The position numbers and the translations under genes are program-made. 64,000 nt of DNA, from contig NZ_WBXN01000004.1 of assembly GCF_008973465.1 (NCBI RefSeq), forward strand, positions 6,116,501 to 6,180,500, in the 5' to 3' direction. The notes beneath the pieces are model-generated. The model did not search any database, was not told where the DNA came from, and saw nothing but the letters and a program-made list of their open reading frames with translations. This document shows positions 52,779 through 60,356 of the stretch, piece by piece; position 1 is the stretch's first letter; every line of letters starts with the position of its first letter. The DNA is from Streptomyces sp. SS1-1. Its GTDB lineage: Bacteria > Actinomycetota > Actinomycetes > Streptomycetales > Streptomycetaceae.

Positions 52779-52819
52779 CTTTTACCGGCCTTTCGTCTCT
52801 GCATAGGAACTGAAGAATC

Positions 52820-53488
52820 ATGACAGACAAGATTGGCGTGCTCGGCGAGAAGTCCGGCCAGCGGACGCAGCGTTCCGGAGTGGAACGCGTGGTGAACGCC
52901 CCCCTGCCGACCGTCTACGGGCAATTCCGGGCGATCGGTTACATGGACCACGACAGCGGCGACGAGCAGGTGGCGCTCGTCCACGGCGAACCGGGCACCG
53001 ACGGCGTCCTGACCCGGCTGCACTCCGAGTGCCTGACCGGTGACGCGTTCGGCTCCCAGCACTGCGAGTGCGGCGACCAGCTGGCCTCCGCCCTGCGCGC
53101 CGTCGTCGCCGAGGGCAGCGGGATCGTCGTCTACCTCCGGGGACACGAGGGCCGCGGCATCGGCCTGCTCGCCAAGCTGCGCGCCATGGCCCTGCAGGCG
53201 GAGGGCCTGGACACCGTCGAGGCGAACCTCGCGCTCGGGCTGCCCGTCGACGCCCGTGACTACGGTGCCGCCGCCGGCATCCTGCGCGACCTGAACGTCC
53301 GCAGCGTCCGGCTGATGTCGAACAACCCGCGCAAGCGCGAGGCGCTCGTGGAGCACGGCATCGAGGTGGCCGAACAGGTCCCGCTGCTCATCCAGCCCTG
53401 CGAGAGCAACATCACCTACCTGCGCACCAAGCGGGAGCGCATGGACCACCACCTGCCCCACCTGGACGCCGTCGGCCAGCTGACCTGA
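52820..53488 (+). CDS. ribA: GTP cyclohydrolase II paralogue, Met variant (FAPy-forming, putative)
   Basis: 222 aa from ATG at 52820. GTP cyclohydrolase II marks: zinc ligands Cys71, Cys82 and Cys84 (SECLTGDAFGSQHCEC) and LRGHEGRGIGLLAKLRAMALQ. The residue after LRA is Met123 here, where RibA enzymes have Tyr (IRAYALQ). In one of the three S. coelicolor paralogues this same Tyr-to-Met change makes the enzyme release the formylated intermediate FAPy instead of completing deformylation (established for that protein). So this one is probably not the riboflavin enzyme but feeds a specialised pathway with the divergent creatininase-like gene. Confidence 0.85.
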   Translation: MTDKIGVLGEKSGQRTQRSGVERVVNAPLPTVYGQFRAIGYMDHDSGDEQVALVHGEPGTDGVLTRLHSECLTGDAFGSQHCECGDQLASALRAVVAEGSGIVVYLRGHEGRGIGLLAKLRAMALQAEGLDTVEANLALGLPVDARDYGAAAGILRDLNVRSVRLMSNNPRKREALVEHGIEVAEQVPLLIQPCESNITYLRTKRERMDHHLPHLDAVGQLT

Positions 53489-53508
53489 CGCACGGGACCC
53501 GCCCGCCA

Positions 53509-53546
53509 GGTCAGGAAGAGGACACCCCCACGGCCTCTTCCTGACC
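53509..53546. terminator. Perfect 13-bp bidirectional terminator
   Basis: GGTCAGGAAGAGG and its exact complement flank a 12-base loop between the convergent cyclohydrolase and beta-lactamase-like genes. Confidence 0.8.
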
Positions 53547-53554
53547 GGCCCGGG

Positions 53555-54787
53555 TCAGGCGCCGGTGACGGCCTCGTGCACGAACCGCTTCAGGTCCTGG
53601 AACACCGTGTGGGACGTGCGGTGCCGCACCTGCGTCATGAACTGCACGGTGAGGTCGTTGCGCGGGTCGACCCAGAACGTCGTGGTCGCGACCCCGCTCC
53701 AGCCGAAGGCGCCCCGCACCGACGGGTCGCGAGTGCGGTCGGGGTCGATCACCACGGACACCCCGAGGCCGAAGCCGACGCCGTCGTTGCCGGGCTCGTC
53801 GTGCGCGGGCCGGCTGCCGAAGGACCGCAGATCGGCGCCGCCGGGAAGGTGATTGGACGTCATCAGGGCGACCGTCTCGGGACTCAGCAGCCGGGCGCCG
53901 CCCAGTTCGCCGCGGCGGCGCAGCATCTCCATGAAGCGGTGCACGTCGTGCGCGGACGCCACCACACCGCCGCTGCCGGACAGGAACCGGGGGCGCCCGT
54001 GCAGCGGCAGACCGGCGATCGGCTCGATGCCGCCGGCCTCGGTCTGCCCGTACAACTCGGCCAGCCGGTCCCCCTGTTCGCCGCTCACGCAGAACCCGGC
54101 GTCGGTCATCCCGAGCGGGCCGAAGACACGCTCGGCGAGGAACGCGTCCAGCGGCTGCCCGGACACCACCTCGAGGACCCGGCCGAGGACGTTGGTCGCC
54201 ACCGAGTAGTTCCACTGCGTGCCGGGCTCGAACTGGAGCGGCAGACCCGCGTACACGTCGACCGTGGTGGCCAGGTCCGAGCCCGGCAGGACCGCGGAGT
54301 GCAGGTCGGCGTCCCGGTAGAGGGCGTCGACGGGATGCTGGTGGTAGAAGGCGAAGGTGAGGCCGGCGGTGTGCGTCATCAGATGCCGTACCGTCAACGG
54401 CCCCTCGGCGGGACGGGTCTCCACGTCGGCGCCCGATCCACCGACATACACACGGGGTTCGGCGAACGCCGGGAGGTGGCGGCCGACCGGGTCGTCGAGG
54501 GAGAGTCTCCCCTCCTCCACGAGCATCAGGGCCGCGACCGAGGTCATCGGCTTGGTCATGGAGTAGACGCGCCACAGGGTGTCGGCCCCGACGGGCAGAC
54601 CGGCGGCGATGTCCCGCATCCCGTACGTGGTGAGGTGCGCGACGCGGCCGCCGCGGGCGACGGACACGAGAAAGCCGGGCAGCCGCCCCTCGTCGACCTG
54701 GTGGGCGAAATGCTGGTCGAGGCGGTCCAGCGCCTTGGCGTCCAGCCCGGCCTCACCCGGGTCGACCTGTTGTGTCAGCAGTGCCAT
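53555..54787 (-). CDS. Serine hydrolase, class C beta-lactamase family
   Basis: 410 aa; ATG at 54787 begins MALLTQQVDPGEAGLDAK and is preferred over an upstream in-frame ATG at 54856. The catalytic SxxK is SMTKP (Ser and Lys present), with YSVATNVLGRVLE as the YxN-type element and GWSGVATTTFWVDP near the end. No signal peptide, so it is more likely a cytosolic esterase or D-aminopeptidase-type enzyme (EstB/LovD group) than a true beta-lactamase. It stands alone, with a strong terminator downstream. Confidence 0.8.
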   Translation of the reverse strand: MALLTQQVDPGEAGLDAKALDRLDQHFAHQVDEGRLPGFLVSVARGGRVAHLTTYGMRDIAAGLPVGADTLWRVYSMTKPMTSVAALMLVEEGRLSLDDPVGRHLPAFAEPRVYVGGSGADVETRPAEGPLTVRHLMTHTAGLTFAFYHQHPVDALYRDADLHSAVLPGSDLATTVDVYAGLPLQFEPGTQWNYSVATNVLGRVLEVVSGQPLDAFLAERVFGPLGMTDAGFCVSGEQGDRLAELYGQTEAGGIEPIAGLPLHGRPRFLSGSGGVVASAHDVHRFMEMLRRRGELGGARLLSPETVALMTSNHLPGGADLRSFGSRPAHDEPGNDGVGFGLGVSVVIDPDRTRDPSVRGAFGWSGVATTTFWVDPRNDLTVQFMTQVRHRTSHTVFQDLKRFVHEAVTGA

Positions 54788-54983
54788 CGCGTTCCTTCCA
54801 CATCCGTACGACGAGGTGCGCTCCGGTGTACCCACCGCGGCGTCCTCCGCCCTCATCGTCGCTCAGGAACCGGCGGCCGGTCCTCCGAACGGCGATGATC
54901 ACTCCGCTCCCCGGCGTCCCCGTCACCCCCGTCGCCGTCCCCCGGACCTGGGAGGAGCCGGCCGAGGCAGGCACCGGCCAGCA

Positions 54984-55115
54984 GTACACGCGGGCCGACG
55001 CGGCGATCCGCGTCCGCGCCGTACCGTCTTCTCCCACCGCCTCGACCCGCCGGGCGAGTTCCTCGAAGCCGCGGCGGGCGACCGCCGACAGCAGATCCTC
55101 GCTGGTAGACAGTGT
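54984..55115 (-). pseudogene. TetR-family regulator relic
   Basis: In this minus-strand frame STSEDLLSAVARRGFEELARR and then RIAASARVY resemble helices 4 to 5 of TetR regulators (usual form SKEDLLAAVAERGF). A stop codon sits just upstream at 55116-55118 and the helix-turn-helix is absent; the frame loses similarity after 54984. Confidence 0.45.
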
Positions 55116-55119
55116 CTAC
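55105..55119. promoter_or_regulatory. TetR-type palindrome
   Basis: GTAGACA-G-TGTCTAC is a perfect 7-bp inverted repeat with a one-base centre, the form of many TetR operators. It sits at the broken end of the TetR relic, beside a VOC gene relic, so it may be what is left of a divergent TetR-controlled promoter. Confidence 0.45.
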
Positions 55120-55150
55120 GGGGTGCGGATGGCCGGGGACCAGGACCGAG

Positions 55151-55267
55151 GGTCCCCCTTCCAACGGACGATGGTCGAACCCGTACTGGAACAAGTGGGG
55201 CGTCACGGTCGAGGACCCCGACGGGTACCGGCTGGTGCTGTGCACCCGGACCTGGTCCAACGCGTGA
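55151..55267 (+). pseudogene. VOC/glyoxalase-family C-terminal relic
   Basis: This frame ends NPYWNKWGVTVEDPDGYR then LVLCTRTW and a stop at 55265-55267, a typical VOC-family C-terminus (metal-binding Glu in VTVEDPDG). No start or N-terminal half is visible upstream. About 35 residues survive. Confidence 0.5.
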
Positions 55268-55271
55268 GCGG

Positions 55272-56741
55272 CTACTGGCGGGAGACCGTCCGCGTCACGC
55301 CCGCGATGACCGTCGTCGCGAGGATCCAGCCGGTCAGCACCAGGACGTAGGCGACGGCCTGCTGCCAGCCCCGCGGGGCGAACGCCGCCTCCTGGCCGAA
55401 GGAGATCACCGGCAGCAGCAGGTCCAGCGTGTAGAAGACCGCGTCGAACGGCGGCGCCTCGTCCGCCTTCAGCGGGGGCGGCGCGTCCAGCGCGAACGCC
55501 ACCGAGCCGGCCGCCAGCAGGGAGAGCAGCCAGCCCAGCGCCCGCATCGGCCGGAACCCGTAGCCGACGGTCGCGTCCTGCACACGGCCCCACAGCCGGC
55601 CGTACCAGGGCAGGGTCGTGCGGTGGTGGCGCTGCTTGGCGAGCTGGACGAGCCGGGCCGCGTGGTCGTCGCCGGTGCGGCGGTATACGGCCGTCAACTG
55701 CTCGTAGCCGTGCGGGTCGAAGGTGTCCTCGTCCCGTTCCAGCATGGGCAGCCGCCGTTCCGGGGGCTCGTGCGGGGTCAGCGACGTGTAGGTGAGGTCG
55801 AGGAGCCGGACCTGGTCGGGGAGCATCTCCGGTGCCAGGTCGAGGTGTTCGATCTGGGAGCGGCGCAGATTCAGCCGGCCCCGCATCCGCTCGCCCTCGC
55901 GCAGCCACACCTCGCCGATGACACAGCTGCTCGCGCGCAGGGCGGTGCCGCCCGGGTTGGACAGACGGCAGTACAGCAGGTCGAGCCGGCCCGGTATGCG
56001 GGCGCCGCGCAGGTCGATCCGGCCGTCCGTCGTCAGCCTGCGGCCGAGGACGTTGGCGCCGACCTCCAGCGCCTCGGCGTCGAGCACGAAGTCGCCGGGA
56101 CTGGTCAGCCGTGCCTCCTCCAGGCGGAGCGAACCGCTGATCGAGGCCCCGTTGAGCCTGATCTCGCCCCGGGTGCGCAGCCGGCTCGCGCACAGGTCCT
56201 CGCCGATGGTGACCTGGTGGAGCTGGAGGACCGGTTCCCCCCGGCCGCCGCCCTCCGCCGTGATCTCGGCGTCCTCCAGGTAGAGCGCGCCCGCGATCTG
56301 CGCCCCGCCGAGCCGTACGCGCCCACGGAACCGGCAGCGCGTCAGCCGCAGTCCGCCGTCGACCCGGACGCGCGCGCCGGTCAGTCCGGGCAGGTGCGAG
56401 CCGGACAGGTTGAGGTACTTCAGCTGGGTGCCCGAGACGTCGAGGACCTCGTCGAAGGAGCAGTCGCTCAGCCGGACCACCCGGTCGACGGTCGCGTACC
56501 GCAGGTCCGTCACGCCGGTGATCCGGGCGCCCGCCACCTTCAGCGCCGCCACCTCACCGCGCTCCTCGGGCCCGTCGAGCAGCAGGGCCCTGAGCACCTC
56601 GGCCCGCACGGTCCGCTCCGGTCCCCAGCCGGCGCCGTCCGCCGCGCTCTCGTCCGGCGTCCCCCGGAAGTCCACGGGCCGCCCCTTGGGGAAGGCCTCC
56701 CACACGGTGCGCTCGGCCGGTGTCAGCTCGTCGATCTCCAT
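55272..56741 (-). CDS. Beta-helix repeat protein with C-terminal membrane helices
   Basis: 489 aa from ATG at 56741. From about residue 65 to 300 it is built of ~20-residue units with alternating hydrophobic positions (LRLTRCRFRGRVRLGGAQIAGALYLEDAEI), a pentapeptide-like or left-handed beta-helix. Two membrane helices follow near the C-terminus (ALGWLLSLLAAGSVAFALDA and AVAYVLVLTGWILATTVIAGV), linked by FDAVFYTLDLLLPVISFGQE, so the helix domain faces the cytosol. Similar proteins are often labelled membrane-associated oxidoreductase, but no cofactor site is visible. Function unknown; a scaffold is most likely. Confidence 0.75.
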   Translation of the reverse strand: MEIDELTPAERTVWEAFPKGRPVDFRGTPDESAADGAGWGPERTVRAEVLRALLLDGPEERGEVAALKVAGARITGVTDLRYATVDRVVRLSDCSFDEVLDVSGTQLKYLNLSGSHLPGLTGARVRVDGGLRLTRCRFRGRVRLGGAQIAGALYLEDAEITAEGGGRGEPVLQLHQVTIGEDLCASRLRTRGEIRLNGASISGSLRLEEARLTSPGDFVLDAEALEVGANVLGRRLTTDGRIDLRGARIPGRLDLLYCRLSNPGGTALRASSCVIGEVWLREGERMRGRLNLRRSQIEHLDLAPEMLPDQVRLLDLTYTSLTPHEPPERRLPMLERDEDTFDPHGYEQLTAVYRRTGDDHAARLVQLAKQRHHRTTLPWYGRLWGRVQDATVGYGFRPMRALGWLLSLLAAGSVAFALDAPPPLKADEAPPFDAVFYTLDLLLPVISFGQEAAFAPRGWQQAVAYVLVLTGWILATTVIAGVTRTVSRQ

Positions 56742-56814
56742 CAGCGGCGACTCTGACGCGGGACCCCGCCGCTGTCAACCGGCTTCCTCACCACGGGTGT
56801 TGTGCGGGAGACGG

Positions 56815-56852
56815 CTCGGGCCGGGACGGCTGGTACGCCGTCCCGGCCCGAG
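56815..56852 (-). terminator. Perfect 16-bp terminator after gnd
   Basis: CTCGGGCCGGGACGGC and its exact complement surround a six-base loop, 17 bases beyond the gnd stop on the minus strand. It ends the tkt-to-gnd operon. Confidence 0.85.
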
Positions 56853-56868
56853 GGGCGTGCGCCGGACG

Positions 56869-57744
56869 CTACTTCGACTCGACCGCGTGCCCACCGAACT
56901 GGTTGCGCAGCGCGGCGATCATCTTCATCTGCGGGGAGTCGTCCTGCCGGGACGCGAACCGCGCGAACAGGGAGGAGGTGATCGCGGGCAGCGGCACCGC
57001 GTTGTCGATGGCCGCCTCCACGGTCCAGCGGCCCTCACCGGAGTCCTGCGCGAAGCCCTTCAGCTTCTCCAGGTGCTCGTCCTCGTCCAGCGCGGCCACC
57101 GCGAGGTCCAGCAGCCACGAGCGGATGACGGTGCCGTCCTGCCAGGAGCGATAGACCTCGCGGACGTTGTCCACCGAGTCCACCTTCTCCAGCAGCTCCC
57201 AGCCCTCGGCGTACGCCTGCATCATGGCGTACTCGATGCCGTTGTGGACCATCTTCGAGAAGTGCCCGGCGCCGACCTTGCCCGCGTGGACGAAGCCGTA
57301 CGGGCCCTCCGGCTTGAGCGCCTCGAAGATCGGCCGGAGCCGGTCCACGTGCTCCTTCTCGCCGCCCACCATCAGGGCGTAGCCGTTCTGCAGGCCCCAC
57401 ACGCCGCCGGACACACCGGCGTCGACGAACCCGATGCCGTGCGCGCCGAGCTCCTTGGCGTGCTTCTCGTCGTCCGTCCAGCGGGAGTTGCCGCCGTCGA
57501 CGACCGTGTCGTAGGGCTTGAGGAGGCTCCCCAGCTGGTCGATGACCGTCTGCGTGGCGTGCCCGGCCGGCACCATCACCCACACCGTGCGCGGCGCGTC
57601 GAGCTGGTCGACGAGGTCGGCCAGGCTGGACACGTCGGACACGTCGGGGTTGGTGTCGTAGCCGATGACGGTGTGGCCGGCGTTGCGCAGACGCTCGCGC
57701 ATGTTGCCGCCCATCTTGCCGAGACCAACAAGGCCGATCTGCAT
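56869..57744 (-). CDS. gnd: 6-phosphogluconate dehydrogenase (short, decarboxylating type)
   Basis: 291 aa from ATG at 57744. N-terminal Rossmann GLVGLGKMGGNMRERL, VDAGVSGGVWGLQNGYALMVGG for substrate phosphate, and catalytic Lys and Glu in KMVHNGIEYAMMQAYAEG. At 291 residues it belongs to the short YqeC-like form rather than the ~470-aa form, a form often NAD-linked (family knowledge). It converts 6-phosphogluconate to ribulose-5-phosphate with CO2 release. Last gene of the operon, one base after pgi. Confidence 0.9.
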   Translation of the reverse strand: MQIGLVGLGKMGGNMRERLRNAGHTVIGYDTNPDVSDVSSLADLVDQLDAPRTVWVMVPAGHATQTVIDQLGSLLKPYDTVVDGGNSRWTDDEKHAKELGAHGIGFVDAGVSGGVWGLQNGYALMVGGEKEHVDRLRPIFEALKPEGPYGFVHAGKVGAGHFSKMVHNGIEYAMMQAYAEGWELLEKVDSVDNVREVYRSWQDGTVIRSWLLDLAVAALDEDEHLEKLKGFAQDSGEGRWTVEAAIDNAVPLPAITSSLFARFASRQDDSPQMKMIAALRNQFGGHAVESK

Positions 57745-57745
57745 G

Positions 57746-59428
57746 TCAGTTCACTTCCTCCTGGACGCCCTGCGCGTCCGACGCGGTCTTGAGTGAGCGG
57801 TACGCGGCCACGAGGGCGGCGGTGGACGGGTCGAGGCCGGGGACCTCGGCGCCCTCGGTGAGGGCGGGCTCGACGCGCTTGGCGAGGACCTTGCCGAGCT
57901 CGACGCCCCACTGGTCGAAGGAGTCGATGTTCCACACGGCGCCCTGCGTGAACACCTTGTGCTCGTAGAGGGCGACGAGCTGACCGAGGACCGACGGGGT
58001 CAGCTCGGGGGCGAGGATCGTGGTCGTGGGGTGGTTGCCCTGGAAGGTGCGGTGCGGGACCTGCTCCTCGGGCACCCCCTCCGCGCGGACCTCGTCCGCC
58101 GTCTTGCCGAACGCGAGCGCCTGCCCCTGCGCGAACATGTTGGCCATCAGCAGGTCGTGCTGCGCCTTGAGTTCGTCGCTGAGCTCGGCGACGGGGCGGG
58201 CGAAGCCGATCAGGTCGGCCGGGATGAGCCGGGTGCCCTGGTGGATCAGCTGGTAGTAGGCGTGCTGCCCGTTGGTGCCGGGCGTGCCCCACACCACGGG
58301 GCCGGTCTCCCAGCCCACGACGTGCCCGTCCCGGTCGACGGACTTGCCGTTGGACTCCATGTCCAGCTGCTGCAGATACGCCGTGAACTTCGACAGGTAG
58401 TGCGAGTACGGCAGCACCGCGTGGGACTCGGCGTGGAAGAAGTTGCCGTACCAGATGCCCAGCAGGCCCAGCGTCAGCGGGGCGTTGGCCTCGGCGGGCG
58501 CGGTGCGGAAGTGCTCGTCGACGGTGTGGAAGCCGTCGAGCATCTCCCGGAAGTGCTCCTCACCGATCGCGATCATCAGGGACAGCCCGATCGCGGAGTC
58601 GTACGAGTAGCGGCCGCCGACCCAGTCCCAGAACTCGAACATGTTGTCCGGGTCGATGCCGAAGGCGGTCACCTTCTCGGCGTTCGTGGACAGCGCCACG
58701 AAGTGCTTCGCGACGGCCTTCTCATCGCCTCCCAGACCGGCGAGCAGCCAGGAGCGGGCCGAGGTGGCGTTGGTGATCGTCTCGATCGTGGTGAACGTCT
58801 TCGACGCGACGATGAACAGCGTCTCGGCCGGGTCCAGGTCCCGGATCGCCTCGTGCAGATCGGAGCCGTCGACGTTGGACACGAACCGGAACGTCAACTC
58901 CCGGGCGGTGAACGGGCGCAGGGCCTCGTACGCCATGGCAGGCCCCAGGTCGGAGCCGCCGATGCCGATGTTGACGACGTTCCTGATCAGCTTGCCGGTG
59001 TGGCCGGTCCAGGCGCCGGAGCGGACCCGTCCGGCGAAGTCCGCCATCTTGTCGAGCACGGCGTGCACCTTCGGCACGACGTTCTCGCCGTCGACCTCGA
59101 CGACCGCGTCCCGCGGGGCCCGCAGCGCGGTGTGCAGCACCGCCCGGTCCTCGGTGACGTTGATCCGCTCGCCGCGGAACATGGCGTCCCGCAGCCCGAA
59201 CACGTCGGTGGCGGCGGCGAGCTCGCGCAGCAGGGCGAGCGTCTCGTCGTTCACCAGGTGCTTGGAGTAGTCGATGCGCAGGTCGCCCACGCGCAGGACG
59301 TACCGCTCGGCGCGCGCGGGGTCCGCGGCGAACAGCTCCCGCAGGCTCGGCTGCTGGAAGGCGTCCGCGCGGTGGTCCTCCAGGGCCACCCACTCGGGGC
59401 GCCGGGTCAGCCGGGGGGTCTCAGACAT
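57746..59428 (-). CDS. pgi: Glucose-6-phosphate isomerase
   Basis: 560 aa from ATG at 59428, overlapping the end of opcA by eight bases. Signatures: NIGIGGSDLGPAMA, SKTFTTIETITNA, the active-site Glu in VGGRYSYDSAIGLSL and the C-terminal QWGVELGKVLAKR. It interconverts glucose-6-phosphate and fructose-6-phosphate, joining glycolysis and the pentose-phosphate route encoded around it. Confidence 0.95.
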   Translation of the reverse strand: MSETPRLTRRPEWVALEDHRADAFQQPSLRELFAADPARAERYVLRVGDLRIDYSKHLVNDETLALLRELAAATDVFGLRDAMFRGERINVTEDRAVLHTALRAPRDAVVEVDGENVVPKVHAVLDKMADFAGRVRSGAWTGHTGKLIRNVVNIGIGGSDLGPAMAYEALRPFTARELTFRFVSNVDGSDLHEAIRDLDPAETLFIVASKTFTTIETITNATSARSWLLAGLGGDEKAVAKHFVALSTNAEKVTAFGIDPDNMFEFWDWVGGRYSYDSAIGLSLMIAIGEEHFREMLDGFHTVDEHFRTAPAEANAPLTLGLLGIWYGNFFHAESHAVLPYSHYLSKFTAYLQQLDMESNGKSVDRDGHVVGWETGPVVWGTPGTNGQHAYYQLIHQGTRLIPADLIGFARPVAELSDELKAQHDLLMANMFAQGQALAFGKTADEVRAEGVPEEQVPHRTFQGNHPTTTILAPELTPSVLGQLVALYEHKVFTQGAVWNIDSFDQWGVELGKVLAKRVEPALTEGAEVPGLDPSTAALVAAYRSLKTASDAQGVQEEVN

Positions 59429-60356
59429 GGGAGGGGGTCTCCTTGCCGGCCTCGCCCCGCAGGGCGATGGCGTACATCTCGTCGGCGTCGAGGCGCCGCA
59501 GCTCCTCGGCGATGAGTTCGGAGGTGGTGCGGACCTTCAGTGCCAGGGTGCGCGACGGCTGGCCCGGCAGGTGCAGGGTGGCCAGCGGGCCCTCCGGGCG
59601 GTCGATGACGATCTCGCCGTTCTCGGTGCCCAGCCGGACGCCCGTGACGACCGGGCCGGCCGTGACGACCCGCTCGGCGGTCACCTTCAGCCGGGCCTCC
59701 AGCCAGCGGGCCAGCAGCTCCGCCGCCGGGTTGTCGGCCTCGGCCTCCACGACCGCGGACACGATCGGCACCCGCGCCTGGTCCAGGGCGGCGGCCAGCA
59801 TGGAACGCCACGGCGTGAGCCGGGTCCAGGCCAGGTCCGTGTCGCCGGGCGCGTAGTTGCGGGCGCGGGCCTCCAGGTCGGCCAGCGGGTTCTCGGACGT
59901 GTACAGGTCGGTGATCCGGCGCTGGGCGAGCGCGCCCAGCGGGTCCTTCGCCGGGTTCTCCGGCGCGTCCACCGGCCACCACACGACGACCGGGGCGTCC
60001 GGCAGCAGCAGCGGCAGCACCACCGAGTCGGCGTGCTCGGACACCTCGCCGTACATCCGCAGGATCACCGTCTCCCCGGTGCCCGCGTCGGCGCCCACCC
60101 GGACCTCGGCGTCGAGGTGGGAGCGGGTGCGGTCGCGCGGGGTGCGGGCGTGGCGCTTGATCACGACCAGGGTGCGGGAGGGGTGCTCGTGCGAGGCCTC
60201 CTCGGCCGCCTTGATGGAGTCGTAGGCGTTCTCCTCGTCCGTGACGATGACCATCGTCAGGACCATGCCCACGGCCGGGGTGCCGATCGCCCGGCGGCCC
60301 TGGACCAGCGCCTTGTTGATCTTGCTTGCCGTGGTGTCGGTCAGGTCGATCTTCAT
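59421..60356 (-). CDS. opcA: Glucose-6-phosphate dehydrogenase assembly protein OpcA
   Basis: 311 aa from ATG at 60356, overlapping the zwf stop by four bases. Begins MKIDLTDTTASKINKALVQGRR; LPDAPVVVWWPVDAPENPAKDPLGALAQRRITDL is the OpcA signature. In actinobacteria and cyanobacteria OpcA activates or assembles the zwf product (family knowledge). Position directly after zwf supports the call. Confidence 0.92.
   Translation of the reverse strand: MKIDLTDTTASKINKALVQGRRAIGTPAVGMVLTMVIVTDEENAYDSIKAAEEASHEHPSRTLVVIKRHARTPRDRTRSHLDAEVRVGADAGTGETVILRMYGEVSEHADSVVLPLLLPDAPVVVWWPVDAPENPAKDPLGALAQRRITDLYTSENPLADLEARARNYAPGDTDLAWTRLTPWRSMLAAALDQARVPIVSAVVEAEADNPAAELLARWLEARLKVTAERVVTAGPVVTGVRLGTENGEIVIDRPEGPLATLHLPGQPSRTLALKVRTTSELIAEELRRLDADEMYAIALRGEAGKETPSHV

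Noticed and set aside
53555..54787. Genuine secreted beta-lactamase
   Set aside because: SxxK is present but there is no signal peptide and the overall pattern fits esterase-like class C relatives.
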